Part shown: positions 25,392 through 35,900 of the stretch, in pieces
Layout of the letters: each line of letters opens with the position of its first letter
How positions within the stretch are numbered: the stretch's first letter is position 1
Notes under the pieces: model-generated
Seen by the model: the letters and a program-made list of their open reading frames with translations, nothing else
What the model was told of the DNA's origin: nothing
The model's database searches: none
Assembly: GCF_037892605.1 (NCBI RefSeq)
Contig: NZ_JBBKTU010000001.1
Location: 1,302,001 to 1,366,000 of the forward strand
Direction of reading: 5' to 3'
Length of the DNA stretch: 64,000 bases
Origin: Lacibacter sp. H407
GTDB taxonomy: Bacteria; Bacteroidota; Bacteroidia; Chitinophagales; Chitinophagaceae
Made by a program: the position numbers and the translations under genes

Positions 25392-27305
25392 TTAATTCTC
25401 CTCTTCTACCTCAGCCCCCTGTGCAAGTGGCGATTGTGTAACAATGCCAAACTCAAACTGCATGTCGTTGAGTTTGCGGTAGAGTCCGTTGTGGCTCATG
25501 AGTTCGTTATGTGTTCCGCTTTCTGTAACAACGCCTTTATCGATCAACACAATTTTATCGGCATTGCGTATGGTGGAGAGCCGGTGTGCGATCACAAAGG
25601 AAGTGCGGCCTTTCATGAGATTATCTAAGGCTTCCTGCACCAGCTGTTCGCTTTCACTATCGAGGGATGAAGTGGCTTCATCTAAAATTAAAATAGCAGG
25701 GTCTTTTAAAATGGCACGTGCAATGGCAATGCGTTGTCGTTGTCCGCCACTTAATTTAATACCTCTTTCTCCAACAATGGTTTCATACTGTTCAGGAAAC
25801 TGTTGAATAAATAAATGGGCATTCGCACTTTTAGCAGCGGCTATAATTTCTTCCTCACTTGCATTGGGTTTACCGTACGCAATGTTTTCTTTGATACTGC
25901 CGCCAAACAATAATACTTCCTGCGGAACAAACGCCATTTGTCTGCGTAGTTGAGACAGAGGAAAAGAAGCAGCAGGTCGTTCATCAAAGTACAACGTGCC
26001 TTTATCGGGTTCGTAAAAATGTAAGAGCAAAGAAGCGATGGTTGATTTACCTGCACCGCTTGGTCCTACAATGGCGATCTGTTCTCCGTTTGATGCATTG
26101 AGTGTGAGTCCTTTTAATACGGGTACATCTTTACGGCCGGGATAACTGAAGGCCACATCTTCAAACCGAACATTTCCTTTTAACTGGTTTTGCGGTTCAA
26201 CTTTTATGTCTGTTAATACAACGGGCTCACCCTCGGCTCTTAAAATTTCCCGTACACTTTGCGTGGCACCCAATGTTTTTTGCAGTTGCGAAAACATATC
26301 GGCAAAACCAGCAAAAGTACCACCCACAAACATGGAGAAGATCACAAACATGGTGAGTGCTCCCAATGTGAGTTCGCCTGAATGGATCATACCAACACCC
26401 ACCCACATTACAAATGCAATACTTCCAAATACACTAAAGATCATGAACGAAATAAACGCACCACGGTAGCGTGAATTGCTGATGGATGTTGCCACTACTG
26501 ATTGTATACTTTTTACATAGCGACCAATTTCATAAAACTCACTGGTGAATGCTTTTACTATTGAAATGCCCTGGAATGTTTCCTGTACTATGGTTCCGCT
26601 TTCGGCGAGTTGATCCTGTGCTTTGCGGGCCATCTTACGGATACGCATACCAAACACCACCGCTAAAATTGCAATGACGGGAACCACAGCCAGCATGATG
26701 AGCGCCAGCTTTGCACTGATCCAGAAAATAAAAAACAAACCAATGATGAGCGTAAAGATGCCACGCAGAAATTCGGCGAGCGTAAAAGAAATTGCATCTT
26801 GTATCTGCGACAGATCAGAGGAGATACGATTGCTTAATTCGCCCACTCTTTTTTCCGTGAAATAACTCATGGGCATGCTGAGTAATTTGCTGTACACATC
26901 TTTGCGCATATCGGCCAAAGAGCGTTCACCCGCCGCCGTTAGTAAGTACACCCGCATGAATGAAAACACAGTTTGCAAACTCAGCTGTGCAAAAATGAGT
27001 AGCAGTGTTGTATTTAACGAGAGCTGAATATTTTTCAATCCAAAATCGAATTGCGACATACCACTCATGCCGGGAAGACTTGCACCGGGTGAAGCAGCGT
27101 CGATCATCTTTCCTAATAAGAACGGAAATAAACTGGTGGTAAATGCGGAGATGGCAATAAACACCAGGCCCCAGATGAACTTACCACGATAGGGTTTTAA
27201 ATACGTGAACAGGATGAGCGCCTGTTTCAGACTCTCCTTTGAAATTTTTGCTTTGCCTGATCCTTCATTTTTTGAACTTCCCCGTTGATGTGTTGCTCTT
27301 GCCAT
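25392..27305 (-). CDS. ABC exporter, fused membrane and ATPase domains
   Basis: A 637-residue half-transporter of the ABCB/MsbA-like type I exporter class, expected to work as a homodimer in the inner membrane. The membrane domain (about 40-340) has six helices, with the usual RVGELSNRISSDLSQIQDA coupling region. The ATPase domain has Walker A GPSGAGKST, Q-loop MAFVPQEVLLFGG, signature LSGGQRQRIAIARA, Walker B ILILDEATSSLD and the switch His (IAHRLSTI). A basic, Ser/Gly-rich N-terminal extension of ~20 residues precedes it. Substrate unknown; lipid or drug export is typical. Confidence 0.92.
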   Translation of the reverse strand: MARATHQRGSSKNEGSGKAKISKESLKQALILFTYLKPYRGKFIWGLVFIAISAFTTSLFPFLLGKMIDAASPGASLPGMSGMSQFDFGLKNIQLSLNTTLLLIFAQLSLQTVFSFMRVYLLTAAGERSLADMRKDVYSKLLSMPMSYFTEKRVGELSNRISSDLSQIQDAISFTLAEFLRGIFTLIIGLFFIFWISAKLALIMLAVVPVIAILAVVFGMRIRKMARKAQDQLAESGTIVQETFQGISIVKAFTSEFYEIGRYVKSIQSVVATSISNSRYRGAFISFMIFSVFGSIAFVMWVGVGMIHSGELTLGALTMFVIFSMFVGGTFAGFADMFSQLQKTLGATQSVREILRAEGEPVVLTDIKVEPQNQLKGNVRFEDVAFSYPGRKDVPVLKGLTLNASNGEQIAIVGPSGAGKSTIASLLLHFYEPDKGTLYFDERPAASFPLSQLRRQMAFVPQEVLLFGGSIKENIAYGKPNASEEEIIAAAKSANAHLFIQQFPEQYETIVGERGIKLSGGQRQRIAIARAILKDPAILILDEATSSLDSESEQLVQEALDNLMKGRTSFVIAHRLSTIRNADKIVLIDKGVVTESGTHNELMSHNGLYRKLNDMQFEFGIVTQSPLAQGAEVEEEN

Positions 27306-27433
27306 GATGTAGTTTATAACGAACCGGTTTCCGGTATTACTTTATTCCCTGCAAGGTAATGATAAAGGGGTGTAGCGGTGGATTGCCCGCTATGTTCAAT
27401 GGTGGCAAACCGGCAATAATCCCGAGGAGATCT

Positions 27434-27468
27434 GGTGAGCCACCCCAAAGGCGAGCGGGTGACACACC
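27434..27468. repeat. GGTGANNCACCC palindromic repeat
   Basis: GGTGAGCCACCC (27434-27445) and GGGTGACACACC (27457-27468) form an imperfect palindrome. A similar element is on the other side of the SGNH hydrolase gene at 28215-28264. Confidence 0.55.
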
Positions 27469-27475
27469 AAAAAAA

Positions 27476-28177
27476 TTACTTCAACGCCTGCACAACCATC
27501 GGCGCCAGTTTGTCGGCCCAGCGTTTGTATTCCAGTCCGGAGGGATGCAGTCCGTCAGATGCAATGAGGCTGCGGTTGGTTCTTCCTTCTTTGGTGGATG
27601 GCGTAATGTCGAGATAGGGACAATTGTATTGTTGGGTTACGTTGTAGTTGATGGTATTGAACCAGTCAATCTCTTTGCGGATCTGTGCAGTATCGAACGA
27701 AGCTGCAAACGGTGTTACACTGTAATCGGGAATGGAAAGCACAAACACATTTTGTTTTTTTCCATTGGCCAGTTCAATTGCTTTTACCAACAGCTCGGTA
27801 AAACGTTGACGATAACCGGTTGTATCCCGGCGTTGGTATTGATCGTTCACACCAATGAGTAAACTCACCACAGTATGTTTGTTCGGATTGCTGTTACTGA
27901 TTGCATTTTGAAGATTGCCTGTGGTCCAACCCGTGGTGGCAATATAAGTAGGTGCTTGTACCTGGATGCCTGACTGCAACAATGCGGTTACGGTTTGTGC
28001 AGGAAAACGTTCATTTTGATTGACGCCCTGCCCGATGGTATAGGAATCGCCGAGCGCCAGCCATGTATATACAACCGGTGTTGGCGGTGTGCTGATGGGA
28101 GGATTAACTACAGGTTCCTGTTTTTTTACACAGGCGAAGCAAAAAAGGATTGATATGGTGGCGAATAAGAACTTCAT
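27476..28177 (-). CDS. SGNH/GDSL-family lipase or esterase, lipoprotein
   Basis: A 233-residue lipoprotein hydrolase: signal peptide with lipobox FACV at residues ~14-17, a Pro-rich linker, then an SGNH domain. Block I is LALGDSYTIGQG with the nucleophile Ser, block III is LIGVNDQYQ with Asn, and block V is SDGLHPSGLEY with the catalytic Asp and His. It probably hydrolyses acyl or acetyl esters on a lipid or polysaccharide outside the cytoplasm. Palindromic repeats of one type lie on both sides of the gene. Confidence 0.88.
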   Translation of the reverse strand: MKFLFATISILFCFACVKKQEPVVNPPISTPPTPVVYTWLALGDSYTIGQGVNQNERFPAQTVTALLQSGIQVQAPTYIATTGWTTGNLQNAISNSNPNKHTVVSLLIGVNDQYQRRDTTGYRQRFTELLVKAIELANGKKQNVFVLSIPDYSVTPFAASFDTAQIRKEIDWFNTINYNVTQQYNCPYLDITPSTKEGRTNRSLIASDGLHPSGLEYKRWADKLAPMVVQALK

Positions 28178-28214
28178 TGTATTAATTACGAATGAACGGG
28201 GAAGATGGTTCGCC

Positions 28215-28264
28215 GGTGGGTCACCCTAATCCTTCGACGAGCTGAGGATGGCGGGTGACTCACT
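28215..28264. repeat. GGTGANNCACCC palindromic repeat with inner stem
   Basis: Outer arms GGTGGGTCACCC (28215-28226) and GGGTGACTCACT (28253-28264) enclose a second stem ATCCT/AGGAT. Confidence 0.6.
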
Positions 28265-28268
28265 GCAC

Positions 28269-29111
28269 TTATTCGGTTGGTTGTTCCAGCAGTTTAATAC
28301 CTGTTGTCGTCAATTCAATTTTTTTCTCTTTGTAAAGTTTGCCCACGGTCATCTTGAATGTTTTCTTACTCATGCCGAAGAAAGAGTATATGGCTTCGGG
28401 TTCACTTTTATCGTGGTAGGGTAAATAGCCGTTGTGTTGTTGCAGCAGGCGGAGAATTTTGCCGGCTTCATCTTCTGTTTTCTGGTAGCCGGGTTTGCCG
28501 AGTGATACATCGATCTTATTATCGGGACGGATGGTTTTGATAAAACCTTCCACTTTATCTCCGATGTTGAGTTCCTGAAACACTTCATTGAAATGCAAGA
28601 GGCCGATGTGTTTTTTGTTGATGATCATGGCATAGCCGAGATCGGTTTGGCGATAAACAATGAGATCAACGATATCCATTTCTTTGACCGTGATTTCTTC
28701 ATTGCTCAACAGGTGCTCAATATACTGTGAAGCAGCGACTCTGCCCGTTTGCTCATCAATGTACACCTGCACAAGATACTCGCCGCCCAACCGCATGGCA
28801 GTGATTTGTTTGCTTTTGGGAACAAAGAGATCTTTCATCAACCCCCAGTCTAAAAACGCACCATGACCACTTGTGCCTACTACTTTCATTAAGGCAATGT
28901 CGCCCACCACAGCTGTTGGGTGGAGCGTGGTGGAAATCAGCCGGTCTTCTGAATCGTGGTACACAAACACCGTGAGTTCATCACCGATTCTTGTACCACG
29001 GGGCACAAAACGTTTGGGCAGCAGGATGCCTTCGCTGCCATCATCCAGATAAGCACCGGCATCTTTGAGTCGCTGTACGATGAGGCGGTTGTATTGACCA
29101 ACTTGAATCAT
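28269..29111 (-). CDS. CvfB-like S1-domain RNA-binding protein
   Basis: A 280-residue cytoplasmic protein made of OB-fold/S1 repeats followed by a winged-helix domain, the architecture of CvfB (YitL) proteins. Visible: DGSEGILLPKRFVP in the first repeat, GHGAFLDWGLMKDLFVP in the second, LGYAMIINKKHIGLLHFNEVF and EGFIKTIRPDNKIDVSLGK in the third, and an end with AIYSFFGMSKKTFKMTVGKLYKEKKI as the winged helix. The start at 29111 follows from homology and from a TATCTTCG box 5 nt upstream; the longer frame runs through an intergenic repeat. Confidence 0.9.
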   Translation of the reverse strand: MIQVGQYNRLIVQRLKDAGAYLDDGSEGILLPKRFVPRGTRIGDELTVFVYHDSEDRLISTTLHPTAVVGDIALMKVVGTSGHGAFLDWGLMKDLFVPKSKQITAMRLGGEYLVQVYIDEQTGRVAASQYIEHLLSNEEITVKEMDIVDLIVYRQTDLGYAMIINKKHIGLLHFNEVFQELNIGDKVEGFIKTIRPDNKIDVSLGKPGYQKTEDEAGKILRLLQQHNGYLPYHDKSEPEAIYSFFGMSKKTFKMTVGKLYKEKKIELTTTGIKLLEQPTE

Positions 29112-29116
29112 GGGGG

Positions 29117-29124
29117 CGAAGATA
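29117..29124 (-). promoter_or_regulatory. -7-like element 5 nt from the CvfB-like start
   Basis: TATCTTCG on the minus strand, one base from TAnnTTTG, 5 nt before the ATG. The same octamer lies 4 nt before the ATG of the gene at 46129. Confidence 0.45.
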
Positions 29125-29147
29125 AGATTTTCGCTGTGCTCTGCTGG

Positions 29148-29174
29148 TTTTGCCACGAAGGCACAAAGACACGG
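29148..29174 (+). repeat. CACAAAG-type intergenic repeat, copy 6
   Basis: TTTTGCCACGAAGGCACAAA followed by GACACGG. It lies directly upstream of the CvfB-like gene. A copy of the AATCTAAAATCTGCAAATTC repeat follows at 29218-29237. Confidence 0.6.
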
Positions 29175-29357
29175 AGAAAGACAAAGAAGAAAACCAAATA
29201 AGCAATGTGCAATCGCCAATCTAAAATCTGCAAATTCAACTTGCCTGCTACACAAAACGCTGTTCAAAAACTTTCGGTATCTTCACCCTCCTGTTGAAAG
29301 CTCCTGTGAAAACCGGTTGGCTAAACAGGAATCATCCATCAACTTAAATTATCCGTT

Positions 29358-29519
29358 ATGTCGTTGTTTAATACTGGCAAGAATAAGAAAGACAAAAAGA
29401 AGAGCAGCTTACCTGCAAACAAGTCATCATTCATTGCACCAAAAGGTGGTGGTAAAGCAAACACGAAAACATCCAGCAACGCCGGCAAACATGTAGGTGG
29501 CGCACAGCGTGGTGCATAA
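29358..29519 (+). CDS. Small basic protein, unknown
   Basis: A 53-residue open frame starting MSLFNTGKNKKDKKKSSLPA and ending GGAQRGA. It is rich in Lys, Ser, Gly and Asn and has no hydrophobic segment, like small nucleic-acid-binding proteins. It fills the space between the CvfB-like gene (divergent) and the RHS-like operon (convergent, 8 nt away) exactly. The Lys-rich, low-complexity composition and regular start and stop support a real gene, but I recognise no family. Confidence 0.55.
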   Translation: MSLFNTGKNKKDKKKSSLPANKSSFIAPKGGGKANTKTSSNAGKHVGGAQRGA

Positions 29520-29527
29520 TCAGCCGA

Positions 29528-31210
29528 TCAGTTCAAATCAAGTCCTTTGGGTTTTGTGCGGGAAAGCAATGCCTGCATAGCTTGTGTTACTGCCAGTGAA
29601 ACGCTGGAGCCTTCGGGGCTTTCTACTTTGCTGATCTCACCATTTTCATCGTACTCCACATTAATTTCTCCTTTTCCGGATACCATGATCTTTGACGGTT
29701 TACCGATGCTGTTGTATTCGTACTGCAGTACGCCGTCTTCGTATTCCATTTTTACGATCTTATTATCGTTGTTATAAAACAGCTTGATCCATTTATCGCC
29801 TTCGGTTGCTTTGATGAGATCGCCATTGCTGTTGTACTCAAATGTATTGATGCTGGTGTCGCCGGTATTCTTATCAATATATTCTGTGCGGATGATCTTG
29901 TTCAGTGTTTCATGATAAGTAGCCCGTGAAATATAACTGTTATTTTCTTTGAATACGAGGAAGCAGTTGTTGTTATATTCAAACACGGTTTTGTTACGAC
30001 CTCTCCGCTTCATCACCGGGTTATTACAATTTTCACTGTAGGTTGTTTCCGATTCAATGCCATTTACACGCTGCAGTGTACGGTAGGTATAACTTGCACC
30101 ATTTGGTTTTTTCCGCACTTCGTATTCATAATAATTACTGTCTGCTTTTTTTGTGTCGGGGTTTTCTTTGATCACCCAGGTAGCATAATGATTGTCGTTG
30201 ATCTTTCCGTCAGCATCATAAAAATTCCTGTACACATATTCAGTAACTGTTCCGTTTCTGTCGGTGATTTTTTTTACAAAGAGCGTTACATTGTAATATT
30301 CAATTTTTAAAAAAGAACCATCGCTGTAGCCGATGCTGGTCATATTGTATTTATCATCGTAGGTATAGTTGTATACATTTCCTCCTGCATCGGTTGTGCT
30401 GATGAGACTGTTGCCGTTGTACAAATATGTAGAAGTGCCCTGGCTGGTTTGTAAACGGGTAATGAGTCCTTCCTCGTTTGTTGTGATGTTGTATTGATTG
30501 CCGCCTTTGTCTGTGATAAGTACGAGTTGTTTTTTTTCATTGTAGGCAAGGCTGTAAAGCAGTTGGTCGTATTTATCATATTTACCGGTAAACAAGCCCT
30601 CGTTATTAAACAGGAAATAGCTTCCGTCGCTGTAGCTGCGTTTGAAACCGGTTGCTGTTTTTACTACTTGCTGGTTGCCCATATCACGGGTATTCCATTT
30701 GGTATTCTCTGCAAAAACCGGCGACTGGAGCAAACCGGCTGTTGTATATTTTTCCCAATTGTTTCTGCGACGCTCTTCACTTTCCCGCATTTGTTTTTTA
30801 AAGTTGTTAATAGCTACAGGGTTATTGGCGATATCTCCTTTTTCAATAGCTGCTGCCACAAGACTGTTGATACTTGATGTGAGCAACAGTTCATTGCCTT
30901 CTGTTTGCACAAAACTGTTAACGCCTCCGCCACCATGTTCCCTGATATAAATCGTGCCGTCACCAACGGTAAACAAACGGGTCTCTAATTCGGACCCCCA
31001 TCCAAAACCAAACAAACCAATCGATGTTGTTTTGGAATTATAGGTGCGATCAATGCTGATGCCATTGCGACTTTTCAGATCATGATCGGTATAGGTAATG
31101 TAGAAGTTTCCGTTCTTCAGATTCACGCCTGCCTTACTCAACAGCGGGAATAAAAAAACTAAACAGCAAAGCTGTAACAGGTTGTTACGGTTCATGATGT
31201 TCATATTCAT
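29528..31210 (-). CDS. Secreted RHS/YD-repeat-like protein (second paralogue)
   Basis: A 560-residue exported protein. After the signal peptide (ending LLSKAG) comes an N-terminal domain like that of RHS proteins (NLKNGNFYITYTDHDL, IDRTYNSKTTSIGLFGFGWGSELETRL). YD-type repeats follow: TGKYDKYDQLLYSLAYNEKK, NQYNITTNEEGLITRLQTSQ, YNYTYDDKYNMTSIGYSDGS and later FEYNSNGDLIKATEGD. The protein ends soon after the last repeats. It has neither the RHS core autoproteolysis motif nor a toxin domain, so it does not look like a polymorphic toxin. It is the last gene of an operon with a close paralogue and a caspase-TPR protein. Met 31195 is an alternative start. Confidence 0.75.
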   Translation of the reverse strand: MNMNIMNRNNLLQLCCLVFLFPLLSKAGVNLKNGNFYITYTDHDLKSRNGISIDRTYNSKTTSIGLFGFGWGSELETRLFTVGDGTIYIREHGGGGVNSFVQTEGNELLLTSSINSLVAAAIEKGDIANNPVAINNFKKQMRESEERRRNNWEKYTTAGLLQSPVFAENTKWNTRDMGNQQVVKTATGFKRSYSDGSYFLFNNEGLFTGKYDKYDQLLYSLAYNEKKQLVLITDKGGNQYNITTNEEGLITRLQTSQGTSTYLYNGNSLISTTDAGGNVYNYTYDDKYNMTSIGYSDGSFLKIEYYNVTLFVKKITDRNGTVTEYVYRNFYDADGKINDNHYATWVIKENPDTKKADSNYYEYEVRKKPNGASYTYRTLQRVNGIESETTYSENCNNPVMKRRGRNKTVFEYNNNCFLVFKENNSYISRATYHETLNKIIRTEYIDKNTGDTSINTFEYNSNGDLIKATEGDKWIKLFYNNDNKIVKMEYEDGVLQYEYNSIGKPSKIMVSGKGEINVEYDENGEISKVESPEGSSVSLAVTQAMQALLSRTKPKGLDLN

Positions 31211-31240
31211 TTCGTTTGTTGCAATTGACCTATCAGCCAA

Positions 31241-32908
31241 TTACAGATCAAAATTAATTGACGTTTCACTGATCCGCTTCTGTAATTCATTATACACTGC
31301 TTCAATTTTCAGAGCGGCTTCTTTTCCCTGTTTACTTTCTTTCTTCAACACATTCCCCTCCTCATCGTAAACAAACAGTAACTCACCGGTTCCTGTAAGC
31401 GTTACCGACATGAGTTGTTCAAACTTATTGTACTTATACAGCAATTCTCCTTTTTCAGATTTAACCATGGTGATCTGTTGTGCAGCGGAATAGCTGATGG
31501 TTGTAGCAGCAGTGCCTTCCGTCATCAAAACAGGGTTTCCGTTGCTGTTGTAGCTGATCGTTTTATTACGAACCTGCTTTGTTTTTTTATTTGTAAAACG
31601 AATGTTGCTTGCTTTGTTCCATGCGCTATCGATCTCAGCCGTGATACGTATTGTATCGTTCTCTTTTAAAATCGTAATACAGTTGTTGTTATACGCAAAA
31701 CTGTCGACGATGGTTCCTTTTCGAACGAAAATGGGCATTTCGCATTCTTCGTTGTTCAGTTCTTCAAATTCTTCACCGTTTTTATTGTAATAAAAATGAT
31801 AGATGTAGGAGCTTCCATCGGGTTTGTCTTTTATTTCATATTCATAATACGTGCTGTCGGTTTTTGTATTGCCTTTTGGTTTAGCAAGTACAAGCGTGGC
31901 GTAATGATTATCATTTATGTTTCCTTCTGCATCATAAAATGTTTTGTATTCATACTCGGTTACATCGCCATTGGGCTGGGTTACTTTTTTGCAGAACAGC
32001 GTAGTGGTTTCATACTCCATCAACATGCTGGTGCCATCGGTATAATGGATGGCGATCATATTGTACGAAGAGTCGTAGGAATGCCGGTAGGTATTATTGG
32101 CAATGTCTTTTGTTTTTACAAGCACTACCCCATCGTACCAATAATAGGAAATGCCTTGTCTGCTTTTAATGGTAACAGCTCTCCCTTCTTTATCAATTGT
32201 AAATGTAAAAATGTTACCGCCTTTATCTTTCAGTTGTGCGATCTGGTTATTGGCATTATAGCTGATGCTGTACACTGCTCTTCCACCTGATGTATAGCGA
32301 CCGGTAAAAAATCCTTTGTTATTAAAGAGATCATAACTGCCATCATCATTGATGCGTTGAAAACCTGTTTTTGTTTTCAGCAGTTGCTGGTAACCGAGAT
32401 CATAACTGATCCATTTTTCGTTGAGCGAAAGTGTGGGTTCTTTCAATAACCCTTCTTCAGCATAGAGCAACCATTTTCTAAAACGATCTTCGAGACTGCT
32501 TCTCATTTTGCGCCGAAACGCATTGACCGAAACAGGATTGTTCTCAATGTCTTCATATGTCAATGCTGCTTTCACCAGTTGATTGATGCAATCTGTAATA
32601 CGTGTTTCATCTTCTTCACCCGGTGAAAACTGATTGGGAGCACCGGATCCAAATTCTTTGATAAGAATATGTCCATCGCCAATGATGTAAAGCCTTGTTT
32701 CAATTTCAGAACCCCAGCCAAAACCAAATAAACCTTTGTCGGTTGATTTGGAATTGTAGGTACGCATTATTTCAAACCCGTTGAATTTTGTAAGATCATG
32801 ATCGGAATACGAGATATAAAAATTACCGTTCTTGATATTAACTCCAGCCGTTGCAGATGTTGCAATGAAGAGGAGTAATACAAATAGAAGTTGTGGAATG
32901 CGGATCAT
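31241..32908 (-). CDS. Secreted RHS/YD-repeat-like protein (first paralogue)
   Basis: A 555-residue exported protein with the same plan as its downstream neighbour: signal peptide ending TSATAG, then VNIKNGNFYISYSDHDLTKF, MRTYNSKSTDKGLFGFGWGS, YD-type repeats such as GRAVYSISYNANNQIAQLKD, and a short helical end. No toxin domain is present. The tandem paralogues arose by duplication. It starts 1 nt after the end of the caspase-TPR gene, so the operon is tightly coupled. It could be a structural or substrate partner of the caspase; that is inference. Confidence 0.75.
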   Translation of the reverse strand: MIRIPQLLFVLLLFIATSATAGVNIKNGNFYISYSDHDLTKFNGFEIMRTYNSKSTDKGLFGFGWGSEIETRLYIIGDGHILIKEFGSGAPNQFSPGEEDETRITDCINQLVKAALTYEDIENNPVSVNAFRRKMRSSLEDRFRKWLLYAEEGLLKEPTLSLNEKWISYDLGYQQLLKTKTGFQRINDDGSYDLFNNKGFFTGRYTSGGRAVYSISYNANNQIAQLKDKGGNIFTFTIDKEGRAVTIKSRQGISYYWYDGVVLVKTKDIANNTYRHSYDSSYNMIAIHYTDGTSMLMEYETTTLFCKKVTQPNGDVTEYEYKTFYDAEGNINDNHYATLVLAKPKGNTKTDSTYYEYEIKDKPDGSSYIYHFYYNKNGEEFEELNNEECEMPIFVRKGTIVDSFAYNNNCITILKENDTIRITAEIDSAWNKASNIRFTNKKTKQVRNKTISYNSNGNPVLMTEGTAATTISYSAAQQITMVKSEKGELLYKYNKFEQLMSVTLTGTGELLFVYDEEGNVLKKESKQGKEAALKIEAVYNELQKRISETSINFDL

Positions 32909-32909
32909 A

Positions 32910-35900
32910 CTATGGAAGAAGTTTCAATTTGTCTAAGAGTTCGATGCTGCGTGCACTGTATAGTTTGCTCCAGCCCGATTTGTTTTTCCAGTTATTGTTG
33001 TTTTGATTTTCTTTTTGCAGCCAAGGCAATGCTTTCTCTTTTTCTCCGGATGCAAACAATGCTGTTGCCAAACCGAGATAAGAAGGATTGGTGGAGTGCC
33101 CGATGGAACGTTCAAACTGTTTGATCGCTTCTTCATAATTACCTGCATCCACATGGCACCATCCCAACAATTGCAGAAAACGATATCGATAACTTTCCGA
33201 AAGGTCCGGTTGCTGTATGCTTCGTTCCAGTAATGGAATAGCTTGTTTGTATGTTCCTTCGAGATAATACAAAAGCGCTGTTTTGATATGATAAGCCGGT
33301 TGATCAGCTGGTATCCAGTCGTTAGCCAATACAAGTAATTCCAAAGCATTGCTGTTCTTTCCTTCCAGCAGTAAATTATCCGCTTTGTCAATAAAGATCA
33401 GCACCAGGTCTTTTAACGGAAACAGCAATGGATCGTTTTCATTTGCCTTTTTAAAAAAGAGCACGGCATTTTTAAAATCGTTGATCTCGAGTGATGTGTA
33501 GGCCAGGTTTCCATAAGCATTTGCATAACTGCTGTCGGCCGTAAGTGCTTTGGCATATTGTGTTGCTGCTTCTTTGAAATTTCCTGCAGCATAGTAGAAG
33601 TTGCCCAGCAGGTTGTAGAGATCAGGATTTTGATCGAAGTATTGCCCTGCCTGTTTGAGAATGGCCAATGCACTGTCGGACTTGTTTAACTTGATCCATG
33701 TTTCGTGCATCCATTCGTAGCCATTCCAATACCATGGGCTTACCAGCAGTGCTTTTTTATACCAACTGATTGCCTGCTTATAATCTTTCGTCAACTGAAA
33801 ATATCGTCCATAATAACCATAGGCAGATGGCTTGTCGGCATTGATGCGAACGCTTTCTTCAAACAAACGAATGGCTTCGGCTGTGTCTTTCAATTGTGTT
33901 TTGCCCCATGCTTTTCCTGCATAGCCCCATGTGTAATACGGATTGTTGCTGATAGCAGTACTGTATAAACTATCAGCCAGTTTCCATTCTGCGACTGAAG
34001 GTCCATCACGATAATAATCTGCTAATTCTGCCAAACCTTCTGCAAAATATGGTTCACGTGTAATCGAAGTGAGTAGCAGCTCGGATGTTTGTTTGGCGTT
34101 GATCTTTTCAAACAGCTCAGCCAAGTGGTGATAGGCATACACAAAGTTGCTGTCGGCAGCTATGGATCGTGTAAAAAAATCTTCTGCTTTTTTAATGTTT
34201 CCTCTGTCTTTAAAAATAAGACCAAGGTTACTTAATTCAACAGCTGCATCAATGGTGTCAATTTCAATTGAGTATTTGTAGAGTTGTTCGGCTTCTTTGT
34301 ATCGTTTCAAATCATAATACACATTGGCCAGGTTATTATACGGCCAACTGAAACCCGGTGCCAGACGAATTACTTCTTTAAACACCTCCATTGCTTCTGT
34401 ATAGCGGTTCTGATCACGCAATGCATTGCCAAGACTACTTCTTGGATAGGTCCAGGTAGGAATGAGTTCGATCGCCTGCCGGTAATATTTTTCAGCTAAC
34501 GGAAAATCATCCTGGTATTCTGCCACCAAGCCTAACGCATGTAAAAGAAAGGCTGCATCCTGTTCTTTCAACAAGGCTTCATGCAACAACTGTTTAGCGG
34601 TGGTATACATTTTATAATTTTTACCACGCAGGTACGAGTAGGCTTCTAAGTAACGGGCATAGATATAATACACGCTGTAACCATAATCAGCAGTATCAAG
34701 AACAGAAAGGATGCGTTTGCTTTGTTCAGCCGCAGCCATAAAATAAGCAGCAGGTGGTTGATTATTTTTGCCAAGTAAAACAGTGTTCACTGCTTGCTGC
34801 GGATCGATCCCCAACTGTTGAACGAGTTTTAATTTGATGAAACGTAACCAATCGGTCGGGAATGTTTTTTGAGTAACAAATGATTGATACAACGCTACCG
34901 CTTCTTGGTAAACAGGCTTTGTTTGTTTCAGGAAACTGTTCAACCTGTCGAGTTGCTGTTGTTGTGCAGCAGTTAACGGTGTGAGCATTGGATTGGATTC
35001 AATACCAATGGATCGACCCGTACTGTTTGATTCTTTGATTTCCAGCAATGCATTTTGCCGCAGGTTCGCCAATGCAATATTTTTTATTTCGGGTGAAATG
35101 GTCATCACCACTTTTCCTCCTGAAGAGGCACCGATGTTCGGCTCTTGTTTTTCTTTTGATTCTTCGTACACGCTGTTGTACACGTAAATGTTGAGTTCAT
35201 TTACTTTTATCTTGTTATCGGCAGGACTGTTATCAGCAGCTCCCATCATTCCCTGTACCAAATAGTAGGTGAAAAATCCATGACCGATACTTTCACTTTC
35301 GAACGAACGCTGATTGGCGCCACAACTCAAATAACGAATCGTGTTGCGGAACGATGTAAGTGCAGATTCACTTAACAGATCGGCCCCTTCTTCATTCACC
35401 GTTTGTCCGCTGTGGCAGGCATCTAATACAAGACTTACTTCGATTCCGTTTTGTGTGAGGAATGTAACTGTTTCGTTCAGGTCTTTAAAACTTAATGTTC
35501 CCTGTGCACCCGTATAAGCACGTTCAATATTTACATCACTGCAAAGCAAGTAACCTACATAGCCATCTTTGTTCGCCGTATCTTTTGATTTCTGAATATC
35601 ACCGTGTCCTGAAAAATAAATGATCACTTCATCACCCTTTTTCATTGGCTTTTGCTGCAGCGACCGGATGGCCGCATTCACTGCCTGGCTGTTGGCTTTT
35701 TTGTTGAGGAGCAGTTGAATATTTGCCTGGGTTACTTTTTTTGTTTCCAGTAAAAAGCGTGCATACAATGCGGCGTCTTTATCTGCTGCATTCAGTTTCA
35801 ATCGTTCGGCATCGTATTCTGAAACACCGATCACCACAGCAAAGGTTGTTTTGGTTTCTTTGGTTACCACTTCTTCTTCAGTAGAACCTTTTGCAGTTTC

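Noticed and set aside
29528-32908. RHS polymorphic toxins with immunity genes
   Set aside because: Both RHS-like proteins stop shortly after their repeats, with no core cleavage motif or toxin domain, and no small immunity gene follows.
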